From an uncultured Campylobacter sp. (GTDB lineage: Bacteria > Campylobacterota > Campylobacteria > Campylobacterales > Campylobacteraceae), in contig NZ_CALIIS010000156.1 of the NCBI RefSeq assembly GCF_938017705.1, positions 1 to 12,333 on the forward strand: DNA of 12,333 bases, read 5' to 3'. Under the pieces are notes generated by a model that was not told where the DNA came from, ran no database searches, and saw only the letters and a list, made by a program, of their open reading frames with translations. This document shows positions 1 to 8,503 of the stretch, in pieces. Each line of letters starts with the position of its first letter. Position 1 is the first letter of the stretch. Both the position numbers and the translations under genes were made by a program.

Positions 1-614
1 TATTTTTCTTTGACGTAGTTAACGATGCTTGCGTCGATCTTATCGCCCGCGACTCGGACGGATTTGGCACTGATGATACCACCTAAAGAGATAACGCCGA
101 TTTCGGTGGTACCGCCGCCGATATCTACGACCAACGAGCCGCGCGCTTCATTGACCGGCAAACCCGCACCGATCGCCGCAGCCATCGGCTCTTCGATTAG
201 ATAAACCTCGCGTGCGCCCGCTATCATCGCGCTTTCTCGCACAGCTTTGCGCTCGACCTGAGTTAGCCCGTAAGGTACCGAGATGATGATACGCGGGCTT
301 ACAAAAAAGCGGCGTTTGTGGGTCTTTTCGATGAAATACCTAATCATCTTCTCCGTCATATCAAAATCCGCGATAACGCCGTCCTTCATCGGGCGCACCG
401 CTTCGATGTCGCCCGGAGTGCGTCCTAGCATCTCTTTGGCTTCGGCGCCCACGGCGATGATCCTTTGCTTGCCGTAGCGTTCGTTTTGCACCGCTACGAC
501 GCTCGGTTCGTTGATGATGATGCCTTTATCTTTTAGCAGCACAAGCGTGTTTGCCGTGCCTAGATCAATACCCATATCCCTAGAAAATAATCCTAGAATC
601 GAATCAAGTAACAT
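1..614 (-). CDS. mreB: Rod-shape-determining actin homologue MreB, N-terminal part
   Basis: MreB polymerises under the inner membrane and guides the enzymes that insert peptidoglycan along the cell side wall. Only the first 204 residues are here; the 3' part lies beyond position 1 (MreB proteins are usually about 340-350 residues). The frame is intact. It shows the actin-type ATP-binding elements: phosphate-1 motif DLGTANT (residues 17-23), the EEPMAAAIG segment (141-149) and phosphate-2 motif VDIGGGTTEIG (163-173). The ATG at 614-612 is preceded by an AAGGGG ribosome binding site that begins right at the clpX stop codon, leaving 9 bases between the genes. It is therefore probably the distal gene of the queH-fabZ-lpxA-clpX unit. 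In relatives mreC usually follows, but that region is not visible. Identification is firm. Confidence 0.97.
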   Translation of the reverse strand, partial: MLLDSILGLFSRDMGIDLGTANTLVLLKDKGIIINEPSVVAVQNERYGKQRIIAVGAEAKEMLGRTPGDIEAVRPMKDGVIADFDMTEKMIRYFIEKTHKRRFFVSPRIIISVPYGLTQVERKAVRESAMIAGAREVYLIEEPMAAAIGAGLPVNEARGSLVVDIGGGTTEIGVISLGGIISAKSVRVAGDKIDASIVNYVKEK

Positions 615-623
615 TTATCCCCT

Positions 624-1862
624 TTATGCAGTTAAATTTTGTTTTACAAGTATCGGCTTGGAGACGCCGTCTACGACCTCTTTCGAGATGATGACATCAT
701 AGCCTTTAAGCTCAGGCAGATCAAACATAATATCGATCATGATCTCCTCGATTATGCTGCGAAGTCCGCGCGCACCGGTTTTGCGCTTGATCGCAAGGCT
801 CGCGACCTCCCTTAGCGCGTCGTCGTCAAATTTTAAATTTGCGCCGTCTATCGCAAAGAGCTTTTGATATTGCTTTAAGATCGCGTTTTTCGGCTCGGTT
901 AAAATTCTAACCATTGCCTTTTCGTCGATCTCATTTAGCGTAGCCACTACGTGCAATCGCCCGATGAGCTCGGGGATTATGCCGTAATGCACCAGATCGT
1001 CGGCCTCGACCATGTTTAGTAAATTTAAACTCTCTTTTTTACTGCGCTTGGTTTGGTTAAACCCTAACACGTTCTGCCCGATGCGGCGGTTGATGATCTC
1101 GTTTAGCCCGTCGAACGCACCGCCGCAGACGAACAAAATATTTGTCGTATCAATCTGGATGAAGTCCTGATTTGGGTGCTTGCGGCCGCCCTTTGGAGGG
1201 ATATTTACGACGCTTCCTTCGATGATCTTAAGCAGCGCTTGCTGCACACCTTCGCCGCTTACGTCGCGCGTGATGCTGCGATTTTCGCTCATTCGCGCGA
1301 TCTTATCGATCTCGTCTACGAATACGATACCGCGCTGCGCCTTTTCTACGTCGCCATCCGCGGCCTGCAAAAGGCGGGTGAGGATATTTTCTACGTCCTC
1401 GCCGACGTAGCCCGCTTCCGTTAGGCTCGTAGCGTCGCTAATGGCGATCGGCACGTCCAAAAATTTCGCCAAGGTCTGCGCCATAAGCGTCTTACCGCTG
1501 CCGGTAGGCCCGATAAGCAAGATATTTGATTTTGAAATTTCGGTATCGTCGCCCTTCGCGTCGGTCTGCCTGAAAATTCTTTTATAGTGGTTGTAAACGC
1601 CGACGCTAAAAATTTTCTTAGCGCGCTCCTGGCCGATGACGTAGCGGTTTAGTACCTCCATCAGCGCCTTTGGCTTGATAGCCTCGAAATCGATCTCTTT
1701 ATTTTGATTTTGTATCGCCTCATTTTGGCCCTCGCTGCCGTGGATAGCGGCATATGCCATATCGATACAATAGCTGCAGATAGCCGCCGTACCGTCGTCG
1801 TTAGGATAGATACGACGCCCGTCCGCGCCCGTCTCACCGCAAAAACTGCACTTATTTGCCAT
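624..1862 (-). CDS. clpX: ATP-dependent Clp protease ATP-binding subunit ClpX
   Basis: ClpX is a hexameric AAA+ unfoldase that recognises tagged proteins and feeds them into the ClpP protease chamber in the cytoplasm. The 412-residue product has the full-length architecture: an N-terminal zinc-binding domain with Cys5, Cys8, Cys29 and Cys32; Walker A GPTGSGKT (118-125); pore loop GYVG (151-154); Walker B IVFVDEID (179-186); the RDVSGEGVQQALLK segment (199-212); an LGF loop (266-268) at the place of the IGF loop that docks on ClpP; the box PELIGRL (297-303); and sensor-2 GARGLR (363-368). The start codon shares one base with the lpxA stop (TAATG), so the two are probably translationally coupled, with an AAAGGT ribosome binding site inside the end of lpxA. 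No key residue is missing. clpP is not in the window. Confidence 0.98.
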   Translation of the reverse strand: MANKCSFCGETGADGRRIYPNDDGTAAICSYCIDMAYAAIHGSEGQNEAIQNQNKEIDFEAIKPKALMEVLNRYVIGQERAKKIFSVGVYNHYKRIFRQTDAKGDDTEISKSNILLIGPTGSGKTLMAQTLAKFLDVPIAISDATSLTEAGYVGEDVENILTRLLQAADGDVEKAQRGIVFVDEIDKIARMSENRSITRDVSGEGVQQALLKIIEGSVVNIPPKGGRKHPNQDFIQIDTTNILFVCGGAFDGLNEIINRRIGQNVLGFNQTKRSKKESLNLLNMVEADDLVHYGIIPELIGRLHVVATLNEIDEKAMVRILTEPKNAILKQYQKLFAIDGANLKFDDDALREVASLAIKRKTGARGLRSIIEEIMIDIMFDLPELKGYDVIISKEVVDGVSKPILVKQNLTA

Positions 1863-2653
1863 TAAATTTTACCTTTATCTAGCGGAATTCCGCGTTTTGT
1901 GTTGATTATAAACTCGCACATCTTGCGCACGTTTTGATCGCTCGTTTCGTTTAATAAAATTTGTGCCTGCTCCTTTAAGCCCCCGCCTTGGTTGAATAAA
2001 AATTTATACGCCCGATTTATCGTCTCGACCGTCTCTTTATCGAAGCGGCGGCGGATGCCCGTTAAATTTAGCCCGCGAATATAGGCGCGATTTCCCTCGG
2101 CTAGGCAAAACGGCACTACGTCCTGACTAAGCGCGCTAGCCCCTGCAATCATGCAGCTCTCGCCAATTTGGACGAACTGATGCACGGGGGTAAGCCCGCC
2201 GATAACGGCATAATCGCCCATTACGACGTGGCCTGCGAGCGTAGCGTTGTTTGCTAGGATTATGTTGCTGCCCAGCACGCAATCGTGCGCGATGTGGCAA
2301 TACGCCATCATAAAGAGATTATCGCCGATGCGCGTAAATCCGTCGCCCTTATGCGAGCCCGAGCTAATCGTGCAAAACTCGTGAATCGTAGCGTTTTTGC
2401 CGATGACTAGCCCCGTGCGCTCGCCATCTTTAAAGCTCATATCCTGCGGAATTTCGCCCACGATCGCGTATGAAAAAATTTTAGAGCCCTCGCCGATTTG
2501 CGTATCGCCGATGATGCGCGCGCCCTGTTTGATCGTGCAGCCCTCACCGATTTTAGCCTGCGCGCTTATGAAAGCATACGGCTCGATCACAACCTCGGCT
2601 CCGATCTGCGCGCCGTCCTCGATGATCGCCGTGTGGTGAACTTTAGCCATCAT
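1862..2653 (-). CDS. lpxA: Acyl-ACP--UDP-N-acetylglucosamine O-acyltransferase LpxA
   Basis: LpxA moves a 3-hydroxyacyl chain from acyl carrier protein onto UDP-GlcNAc (in some Campylobacter onto the 3-amino analogue), the first step of lipid A synthesis in the cytoplasm. The 263 residues match the usual length. The N-terminal two thirds are hexapeptide repeats of a left-handed beta-helix, the rest the helical tail. The motif HIAHDC (120-125) contains the catalytic histidine, His123, aligned by me with E. coli His125; GLTPVHQF is at 153-160. Gly171 appears to align with the E. coli 'ruler' residue Gly173, which would fit a long (about C14) acyl chain; this is inference. Two ATGs stand side by side (2653 and 2650). 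The first gives an ATGA overlap with the fabZ stop, the second a TGATG overlap, so the protein may begin MMAKV or MAKV. No strong Shine-Dalgarno sequence is seen, consistent with coupling to fabZ. Confidence 0.97.
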   Translation of the reverse strand: MMAKVHHTAIIEDGAQIGAEVVIEPYAFISAQAKIGEGCTIKQGARIIGDTQIGEGSKIFSYAIVGEIPQDMSFKDGERTGLVIGKNATIHEFCTISSGSHKGDGFTRIGDNLFMMAYCHIAHDCVLGSNIILANNATLAGHVVMGDYAVIGGLTPVHQFVQIGESCMIAGASALSQDVVPFCLAEGNRAYIRGLNLTGIRRRFDKETVETINRAYKFLFNQGGGLKEQAQILLNETSDQNVRKMCEFIINTKRGIPLDKGKI

Positions 2654-3099
2654 TTATCCATTATCATCGCTTGAAGTTCAGCCTGCGCGGCCAGCGTGGC
2701 GCCGTCGTTGATGTAGGCTTCGCCCTTTAGCACCCAGATGCGTCCGCGGTGTTTGATTACGCTGATGCGATACTCAAGCTTGTCGCCGGGGCGGACCGGG
2801 TTTCTAAATTTAGCGTTATCGATACTCATAAAATACACGACTTTGTCGCTTAGATCGACGCCGTCTTTCTCCATGCTCTTAAACGCCAGCACGCCGCCTG
2901 CCTGCGCTAAGCCCTCGATGATCATTACGCCCGGATAGATCGGATGCCCCGGAAAGTGACCCTGAAAGATCTGCTCGTTGTAGGTTACGTTTTTATAGGC
3001 CTTGATACTTTCGCCTATGTTGAGCTCTTCGACGCGATCTATCAGCAAAAACGGAAAACGATGAGGTAGGATGGAGAGAATTTCGTTTATGTCTATCAT
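2650..3099 (-). CDS. fabZ: 3-hydroxyacyl-[acyl-carrier-protein] dehydratase FabZ
   Basis: FabZ removes water from 3-hydroxyacyl-ACP in each round of type II fatty acid elongation. The 149-residue protein is a single hot-dog domain of usual length. It opens with the family motif LPHRFPFLLIDRV (11-23) and has the active-site stretch GHFPGHPIYPGVMIIEGLAQ (47-66), with catalytic His48 and Glu62. The ATG at 3099 has an AAAGG site (3106-3110 read on the minus strand) 6 bases upstream. Its substrate is also the donor for LpxA, whose gene overlaps its 3' end by 1-4 bases, so the pair sits at the branch between phospholipid and lipid A synthesis. It lies 33 bases downstream of queH with no obvious terminator in between, so it is probably cotranscribed. 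Confidence 0.98.
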   Translation of the reverse strand: MIDINEILSILPHRFPFLLIDRVEELNIGESIKAYKNVTYNEQIFQGHFPGHPIYPGVMIIEGLAQAGGVLAFKSMEKDGVDLSDKVVYFMSIDNAKFRNPVRPGDKLEYRISVIKHRGRIWVLKGEAYINDGATLAAQAELQAMIMDK

Positions 3100-3132
3100 T
3101 ATCTGCCTTTATTTAAAAATCTTGCAATTTTA

Positions 3133-4266
3133 TCAAATTCTTACTAAAATTTCCCTAACATCTAAAAATATGCGCGAGAGCCCGTAAATTTGAACTTTGG
3201 CGGCTCTTATCTCGTCCGTGACGATGATCGGCGAGAGCGAGCCCGCAGCGCACAGAGCGGCGCGAGCTTTATTTTGACGCGCAAGACTCGGCGGATTTTT
3301 TAGCATCTCAGATACGCTTTTAAAATTTGATCTTGAAATTTCGTTAAATTTCGCCAAGTTTAAAATTTTAATCTCCCCCTTATCGCTGCAAAAAATTTCA
3401 CACTCCCGCTCCACGCTAAGCTTTACGTTTTCGCGCATAAAATGCGAGCCAAATAGCACAAACGAAGGCACGACCTCGCCGTCAAATTTAATCCATGCGC
3501 GCAGCAGGCGGTAGTTTAAAAATCGATCGCGAAGCACGCTAAATTTCACTCCATTTTTTTCGAGCGAGCGAAGCTTTTTATAAAATTTCAATTTCTCCTC
3601 TACCGAAGCGGGCAAAATTTGCCGATCGATAGACGACATTAGGTCGTAAATTTCGGCATCGCAGGCTAAATTTCGCCTCAAATCCACCGTCAAAATTCCG
3701 CCAAAATCCCGCTCGGTCTTTCGCTGATCATTTCGCTGTGCTGTAAGTGCATAGATGCAGCCGCAGTAGTTTTGATGATAGAGCGCGTCTTTTTTCGCGA
3801 GCGCAAACTGCTCGTTCGTGCCGCCGTTTTTGCGAAAATCGGGCGCGATAAACTCCAGTCCGCAGCGCTCGCAGATACGCTGTAGCGAGGCGCAAAGTTG
3901 AGAGTGCGATTTTTTGGGACTCATAAGAAGCGTCGTAGTGATTTTGCGCTCGCCTAGGCTTAGCGCGAGCTCGGCCGTTTTTTGCATGCGAAAATCAAAG
4001 CAAAACTCGCAGCGCGCGCCTTTTTCAGGCTCGCTTTCAAGCCCGCGCGCACCCTGCAGCCAGCCCTGAAAATCATACTCGCCCGGGATAAATTTAATCC
4101 CCAAATTCTCGCAAACCCGCTTTGCGTCGTGCATTCTAAGAACGTATTCGCCGTAAGGATGTATGTTTGGATCGTAAAAATAGCCTATTAGCGGCTCTTG
4201 CGTGAGCTCTTTTAAGCGACGCAAAAAATAATCGCAATCGACCGAGCAGCAGATGTGAACCAGCAA
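3133..4266 (-). CDS. queH: Epoxyqueuosine reductase QueH with long C-terminal extension
   Basis: QueH (DUF208 family) reduces epoxyqueuosine to queuosine at the wobble position of tRNAs with GUN anticodons, the last step of queuosine synthesis, replacing QueG. Visible family marks, all in the first 185 residues, are ICCSVDC (5-11) with the double cysteine, YDPNIHPYGEYVLR (31-44), RCEFCF (85-90) and YCGC (167-170). These conserved cysteines hold the iron-sulfur cluster in the family. The product is 377 residues, about twice the usual core. Residues from about 190 on form an extension I do not recognise, rich in Lys, Arg and Phe. The start is a TTG (4266-4264); an AAGGG site 7 bases upstream supports it. 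I recall a DUF208 gene at the same place, before fabZ, in C. jejuni (Cj0272). Its promoter is probably in the spacer shared with the large plus-strand gene. Confidence 0.9.
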   Translation of the reverse strand: MLVHICCSVDCDYFLRRLKELTQEPLIGYFYDPNIHPYGEYVLRMHDAKRVCENLGIKFIPGEYDFQGWLQGARGLESEPEKGARCEFCFDFRMQKTAELALSLGERKITTTLLMSPKKSHSQLCASLQRICERCGLEFIAPDFRKNGGTNEQFALAKKDALYHQNYCGCIYALTAQRNDQRKTERDFGGILTVDLRRNLACDAEIYDLMSSIDRQILPASVEEKLKFYKKLRSLEKNGVKFSVLRDRFLNYRLLRAWIKFDGEVVPSFVLFGSHFMRENVKLSVERECEIFCSDKGEIKILNLAKFNEISRSNFKSVSEMLKNPPSLARQNKARAALCAAGSLSPIIVTDEIRAAKVQIYGLSRIFLDVREILVRI

Positions 4267-4331
4267 ATTTTAACCCTTTGCACGAAATTTTTGGATATAA
4301 TTTTACGCTATCAAAATTAATGAGCGGAAAA
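4267..4331. promoter_or_regulatory. Divergent promoter region between queH and the AsmA-like gene
   Basis: The 65-base spacer carries a consensus -10 box TATAAT on the plus strand (4296-4301) preceded by TTTTTGGA, which fits Campylobacter sigma-70 promoters that need little -35 sequence. On the minus strand a TAAAAT box (4305-4300) overlaps it and could serve queH, giving a leader of roughly 25-30 bases. If both are used, RNA polymerase could occupy only one at a time. The plus-strand box also argues that the TTG at 4278 lies upstream of the transcript start and is not the real start of the large gene. Boxes are seen; their use is inferred. Confidence 0.5.
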
Positions 4332-7300
4332 ATGAAAAATTTTTTTATAAAACACTGGCGTAAGTTTGCCTTCGGCGTAAGTGGATTTGCGCTATTTTAC
4401 GTGCTTGCGGGCTTTTTCGGCGTGCCACTTTTTATCGAAAAGGCGCTGCCTAAAATTTTAGAAGGCAGGGCAAGCTTTAGCGTGCAGGACGCTAAATTTA
4501 ACCCCTTTACCTACGAGCTAAACGTCACCAAGCCAGAGCTTAGCACCTTTAAGCCGCTGTTTAGCGCGGATGAGATAAATTTAAAAATCGGTTTTTCAAA
4601 GCTTTTTAAAAAGACTCTCGCGGTAGAAATTTTGCACCTAAAATCGCCTAAATTCCACGTCGAGCGCGAGCAAAACGGCACCTTTAATTTCGAGCCGTTA
4701 CTTTCGGAGCAAAAGAGCGAAAGCAAGGATGAAAACTCGAGTTTCAATGTCACGCTGAATAATTTTAAGATCGAGCGCGGCTCTCTGGGCTACGTCGATA
4801 ACTCCCTGAAAAGGCCGTTTTCTCTCATCTCGACCGAGCTAAATTATGAGATCAACGGCTTAAGCTTAAAGGACGAAACGATCGGCGAGCACGATCTAAG
4901 CGCGGTTTCGCGCACATACGACTCGCTGAGCTTCGATGGAGCCATCGATCTGGCGCCTCTGCGCTTGCACGGCAAAATAGATCTTAAACGGCTGAAAATC
5001 GATCCGTTTTGGCTATCATACTTCGATCCTAGCGTCGTGCGACTTAAGAACGGCTTTCTTTCCGCCGAGCTGAATTACCGATTGAGCCTTGATGAAAATA
5101 TAAAATTTGCGCTTGAAAACTCAAAGCTCGAGCTGCAAAGCCTAGAAATTTTGCAAGATCAAAATTTAATTTCGCTAGACTCGCTAAAAATCCCGAGCTT
5201 TGAGCTAAATACGGACGTTTCGAATGAAATTTCAGGCAAAGTGATGATTCCGAAAGTTCTAGTTTCGGACGCAAAATACAATATGAACGAAACTAAAATT
5301 TCCACGGGCTTTGAGGGGGCGCGGGTCGCGGATTTCGTGCTGGATTTTAATAAAACGGGTGCGAACTTGCGGCTAAACTCCGCCGTAAAAAGCGTAGATC
5401 TAAACCGCTCAAGCTTTGCAAACCCGCAAATTTCGGTCGTCTCAAACGATACTAGAATCACGGAAAATTTCTTGAAATTTAACGCCGAAGGTAACGATAC
5501 GGCCCTTCATACGGGTTTTGGCGCCTTTAATATCGCGGATACGCAGATTACGCTAGCGCGCAGCGATAAAATTTCAGTCGCCACAACCGAGCTGGGCGCA
5601 TTTAGCTACGACAAAGAGGGCACGCAAAACGGCGTAAGCCTGGAGTTTGCTAAAATTTCAAACTCCAAAATCGCAAACAAAAACGGAATTTTTAGCGGAT
5701 TTGAAAGCTTCGGCGTGCAAGGGGTGAAATTTAACATCGCGGATCTCGATCTGGGCGTGGATAAAATTTTGCTAAACGAGCCGTTTTTCAACTCGGAAGT
5801 AGGCGTTAACGGCGCCAAAAGCATAAACGATCTGGCGATTTTAAGCGCGATTTCTAAAAATCACGCGAGCTTTAAAAAAACGGCGAGCGCGGGCGATGCA
5901 AACTCTACGGCAAGCGGCGCAAATTCGGATTCTAAAAAGCCTGCCAAAAGCCCCGCTTTAAAATTTAAGATCGGCGAGGTCTCCGTAACGGGCGCAAAGG
6001 CTAAGATCAGCGAGAGCTTTATCGTTAAAAACAACGTGCACGAGATCAAGGATTTCAGCGCCACGCTAAGCGGGCTAAGCTCAAATTTCGCCGAGCCTTT
6101 CGGCATCAAAGCAAGCCTTATCACGGGCGAAATCACCGCTAGCGCGGACGGCAAGGCTAGCATCGCGCCGCTTAACATGGGCGTGAACTTCAGCCTAAAT
6201 GCGCCGAACTTGAGCGTCTTTAACAAATATGCCGCGGAATTTATCACGGGCTCCATCGCAGGCGAGCTCGCTATGCAAGGGCAGCTGAAGCTTTCAAACG
6301 CCTTCTCGCTCGAAGCGAAGCTATCCGGCAAGGGCTTGGCGCTAAGCTCGGGCAGGGATAAAATTTTCTCGCTTGCATCGCTGAATGTCGCGCAAATCGC
6401 GCTGAGCCCAAGCTCTCTCACGCTAAACAAGATCGCTCTTGGCTCACCCGCGGCAAATATCTCGCTAAATAAAGACAGGCGTTTAAATTTGCTCTCGCTG
6501 ATAAAGCCCGCCGCGCAGGCAAAACAGGCCGCAAAGCCCGCCGAAGCTGCGCCTAGCAGACCCGCGAAAAGCAAGGCAAACTTTGCCTGGAGCGTAAAAA
6601 ATATCTCGCTTAGCGGCGGAAGTTTAAATTTCACCGACGAGAGCCTAGCGGCGCCCTTTAAACTGCGCATCAGCGATATGAAAGCAAGCATCAGCGAGAT
6701 CAGCCCGAAGCGAGCTGCGGATATCAAGCTTAGCTCGCTCGTAAGCGGAAGCGGGCTAGCGAGCATCACGGCGCGCGCCTACCTTCTGGATTTTAAACGC
6801 AAAAGCGATATAAACGTCGTTTTAAAGGAGATTCCGCTTGTGCCCGCATCGCCCTATACCGCCAAATATATCGGCAATGAAATCGCGGGTGGTAAGTTAA
6901 ATTTAAAACTTGCCTACAAAATCGACGATGGCAAGCTAAACGCAAGCAATGATCTAAATTTAGACCGCTTCGAGCTCGGCAAAGAGGTGCAGAGCAAGGA
7001 TGCGCTGAGCCTTCCGATCGGTCTAGTGGTATCGATCCTAAAGGACAGCGACGATCAGATCGATCTTAGCCTGCCTCTAAGCGGCACGCTGAGCGATCCG
7101 AAATTTAGCTACGGCGCGCTCGTTTGGGGCGCGATCAAAAAGCTGCTCTCTGACATCGTGTTAAGCCCGTTTAGATTTATGGGAAAGATCGCGGGCGTAG
7201 ATACGAAAAAGCTCGAAAGCATCGATTTTGAGGCGGCGAGCAGTGAAATTTTAATCAGCGAAAGCTCTAAAATAGATGATTTGGCCAAGGTCGCAAAAGC

Positions 7301-7679
7301 CAAACCCGAACTTAAGATCATCCTAAACTCTGCGTATAACGAAAAGCTCGATACTCACGAGTTTAAAAGGCGCTCGCTGCAAAATGCCCTCACGCTGATG
7401 TCTAATAAGCAGGGGCTCTCTACGGATGAAGCCATAGCGGCGCTTAAGATCAAATACGGTATCAAATCCGGCGGCGATGAGGCGATGGAGGAGCTGATAG
7501 GGGCGCAGAAATTTACCCGCTCCCGTCTTGATGAGTTAGCCCTTGCTAGGGCGGCCGCCGTGCAATCAGCACTCGTGCAGCGCGGCGTAAGCGCCTCTCG
7601 TATAGAGATCAAAAAACCGAGCGAAGCGGAGCTTAAACAAAACAGCTTTATCCCGCTAAACCTGGGTCTTGAAAATTAG
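4332..7679 (+). CDS. Large AsmA-like / DUF748 envelope protein with OmpA-like C-terminus
   Basis: The 1115-residue product starts with a short basic stretch and one hydrophobic segment (about 12-35), an uncleaved anchor or signal, so most of the chain should lie in the periplasm. The body consists of repeated amphipathic beta segments like the AsmA/DUF748 group, whose better-known members form lipid-conducting grooves between the two membranes. The segment LPLSGTLSDPKFSYGALVWG (from about 914) and the following PFRF are typical of DUF748. From about 966 (IDFEAASSEILISES) to the end, with ALARAAAVQSALVQRGVSAS near 1070-1090, the sequence resembles an OmpA-type domain. Two Ala/Lys/Pro/Ser-rich linkers lie at about 516-541 and 725-750. 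I chose ATG 4332: it follows GAGCGG and lies downstream of a consensus -10 box. ATG 4320 or TTG 4278 are alternatives (1119 or 1133 residues). Exact role and substrate are unknown; a part in outer-membrane lipid homeostasis is inference. Confidence 0.82.
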   Translation: MKNFFIKHWRKFAFGVSGFALFYVLAGFFGVPLFIEKALPKILEGRASFSVQDAKFNPFTYELNVTKPELSTFKPLFSADEINLKIGFSKLFKKTLAVEILHLKSPKFHVEREQNGTFNFEPLLSEQKSESKDENSSFNVTLNNFKIERGSLGYVDNSLKRPFSLISTELNYEINGLSLKDETIGEHDLSAVSRTYDSLSFDGAIDLAPLRLHGKIDLKRLKIDPFWLSYFDPSVVRLKNGFLSAELNYRLSLDENIKFALENSKLELQSLEILQDQNLISLDSLKIPSFELNTDVSNEISGKVMIPKVLVSDAKYNMNETKISTGFEGARVADFVLDFNKTGANLRLNSAVKSVDLNRSSFANPQISVVSNDTRITENFLKFNAEGNDTALHTGFGAFNIADTQITLARSDKISVATTELGAFSYDKEGTQNGVSLEFAKISNSKIANKNGIFSGFESFGVQGVKFNIADLDLGVDKILLNEPFFNSEVGVNGAKSINDLAILSAISKNHASFKKTASAGDANSTASGANSDSKKPAKSPALKFKIGEVSVTGAKAKISESFIVKNNVHEIKDFSATLSGLSSNFAEPFGIKASLITGEITASADGKASIAPLNMGVNFSLNAPNLSVFNKYAAEFITGSIAGELAMQGQLKLSNAFSLEAKLSGKGLALSSGRDKIFSLASLNVAQIALSPSSLTLNKIALGSPAANISLNKDRRLNLLSLIKPAAQAKQAAKPAEAAPSRPAKSKANFAWSVKNISLSGGSLNFTDESLAAPFKLRISDMKASISEISPKRAADIKLSSLVSGSGLASITARAYLLDFKRKSDINVVLKEIPLVPASPYTAKYIGNEIAGGKLNLKLAYKIDDGKLNASNDLNLDRFELGKEVQSKDALSLPIGLVVSILKDSDDQIDLSLPLSGTLSDPKFSYGALVWGAIKKLLSDIVLSPFRFMGKIAGVDTKKLESIDFEAASSEILISESSKIDDLAKVAKAKPELKIILNSAYNEKLDTHEFKRRSLQNALTLMSNKQGLSTDEAIAALKIKYGIKSGGDEAMEELIGAQKFTRSRLDELALARAAAVQSALVQRGVSASRIEIKKPSEAELKQNSFIPLNLGLEN

Positions 7680-7696
7680 CGTAAGCAAAATTTAGC

Positions 7697-7702
7697 TATA
7701 CT
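7697..7702 (+). promoter_or_regulatory. Possible -10 box for dapB
   Basis: The 50-base spacer between the AsmA-like gene and dapB contains TATACT after TTTAGC, about 28 bases before the dapB start codon. The AT-rich bases upstream of it fit a Campylobacter sigma-70 promoter. No terminator is visible after the AsmA-like gene, so read-through is also possible. Confidence 0.35.
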
Positions 7703-7729
7703 AAGCGGACTAAATTTAAAGGAACGGCG

Positions 7730-8491
7730 ATGATAAATATAGGAATTCACGGCGGAAGCGGCAGAATGGGCACGATGATCTACGAATGCCTGAAAAATTT
7801 CGATCAGGCGCGAGCAAGCGTGATCTACACGATCGCACCGCTTGATTATACGCCAAGCTGCGCCGCAAGCCGCAGCTACGACGAACTTTTTAGCGGCTGC
7901 GACGTCGTGATAGACTTCACGATCCGAGACGGCGCGATAAGCTTAATGAAATTTGCGCTTTCGCACCCAAAGCCGCTTTGCATCGGCACGACGGCTTTGG
8001 GCGAGGAGGGCGAGCGGCTACTGCGAGAATGCGGCGCAAAAATGCCCGTGCTGCACGCTACGAATATGAGCCTGGGCGTCGCAGTGCTAAACAAACTCGT
8101 AGCGCTTGCCAGCAGGAGCCTGCGCGATTTTGACTGCGAAATTTTAGAGATGCACCACCGCCACAAAAAAGACGCCCCGAGCGGCACGGCAATGAGCCTT
8201 GCTGGGAGTGCCGCAAGCGCGCGAGGGTTAAGCTTAAAAGACGTGCGCGTAAGCGGTCGCGACGGGCTCATCGGCGAGCGCGGTAAGGACGAGATCGCCG
8301 TGATGTCGCTGCGCGGAGGCGATATAGTCGGGCGCCACACCGTGGGATTTTACGGAGATGGCGAATTTATCGAACTAAATCATACGGCAACTTCGCGCGC
8401 GACCTTTGCCAGAGGCGCGATAAAGGCCGCAGTTTGGCTAGCGCCCCAAAATAGCGGGCTTTACGGCATAGACGACTGCTTAGGAATCTAG
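7730..8491 (+). CDS. dapB: 4-hydroxy-tetrahydrodipicolinate reductase DapB
   Basis: DapB uses NAD(P)H to reduce 4-hydroxy-tetrahydrodipicolinate in the cytoplasmic pathway to meso-diaminopimelate (a peptidoglycan cross-linker) and lysine. The 253 residues fit the family. The N-terminal Rossmann domain has GIHGGSGRMG (5-14), DFT (62-64), GTTAL (86-90) and ATNMSLGV (110-117). The C-terminal domain has the signature HHRHKKDAPSGTA (142-154), with His142/His143 and Lys146 as the expected catalytic and substrate-binding residues. The ATG follows an AAAGGAA site at 7718-7724. In C. jejuni, as I recall, dapB and purF are adjacent (Cj0197c/Cj0196c); here two small genes separate them. GC is high, about 55-65% in two lines counted by hand. 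Confidence 0.97.
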   Translation: MINIGIHGGSGRMGTMIYECLKNFDQARASVIYTIAPLDYTPSCAASRSYDELFSGCDVVIDFTIRDGAISLMKFALSHPKPLCIGTTALGEEGERLLRECGAKMPVLHATNMSLGVAVLNKLVALASRSLRDFDCEILEMHHRHKKDAPSGTAMSLAGSAASARGLSLKDVRVSGRDGLIGERGKDEIAVMSLRGGDIVGRHTVGFYGDGEFIELNHTATSRATFARGAIKAAVWLAPQNSGLYGIDDCLGI

Positions 8492-8503
8492 GCCTTTGCG
8501 GCT

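Noticed and set aside
4278..4331. Upstream TTG (4278) or ATG (4320) as start of the AsmA-like gene
   Set aside because: The TTG lies before a consensus -10 box, and neither has a Shine-Dalgarno sequence. The ATG at 4332 directly precedes the basic and hydrophobic anchor expected at the N-terminus.
5861..6769. Long open frame of 302 codons on the minus strand opposite the AsmA-like gene
   Set aside because: Its product is a low-complexity mix of Leu, Ala, Ser and Phe, as expected from reading the complement of the Lys/Ser/Ala-rich sense protein. The sense strand has clear family features, so this is a shadow frame.
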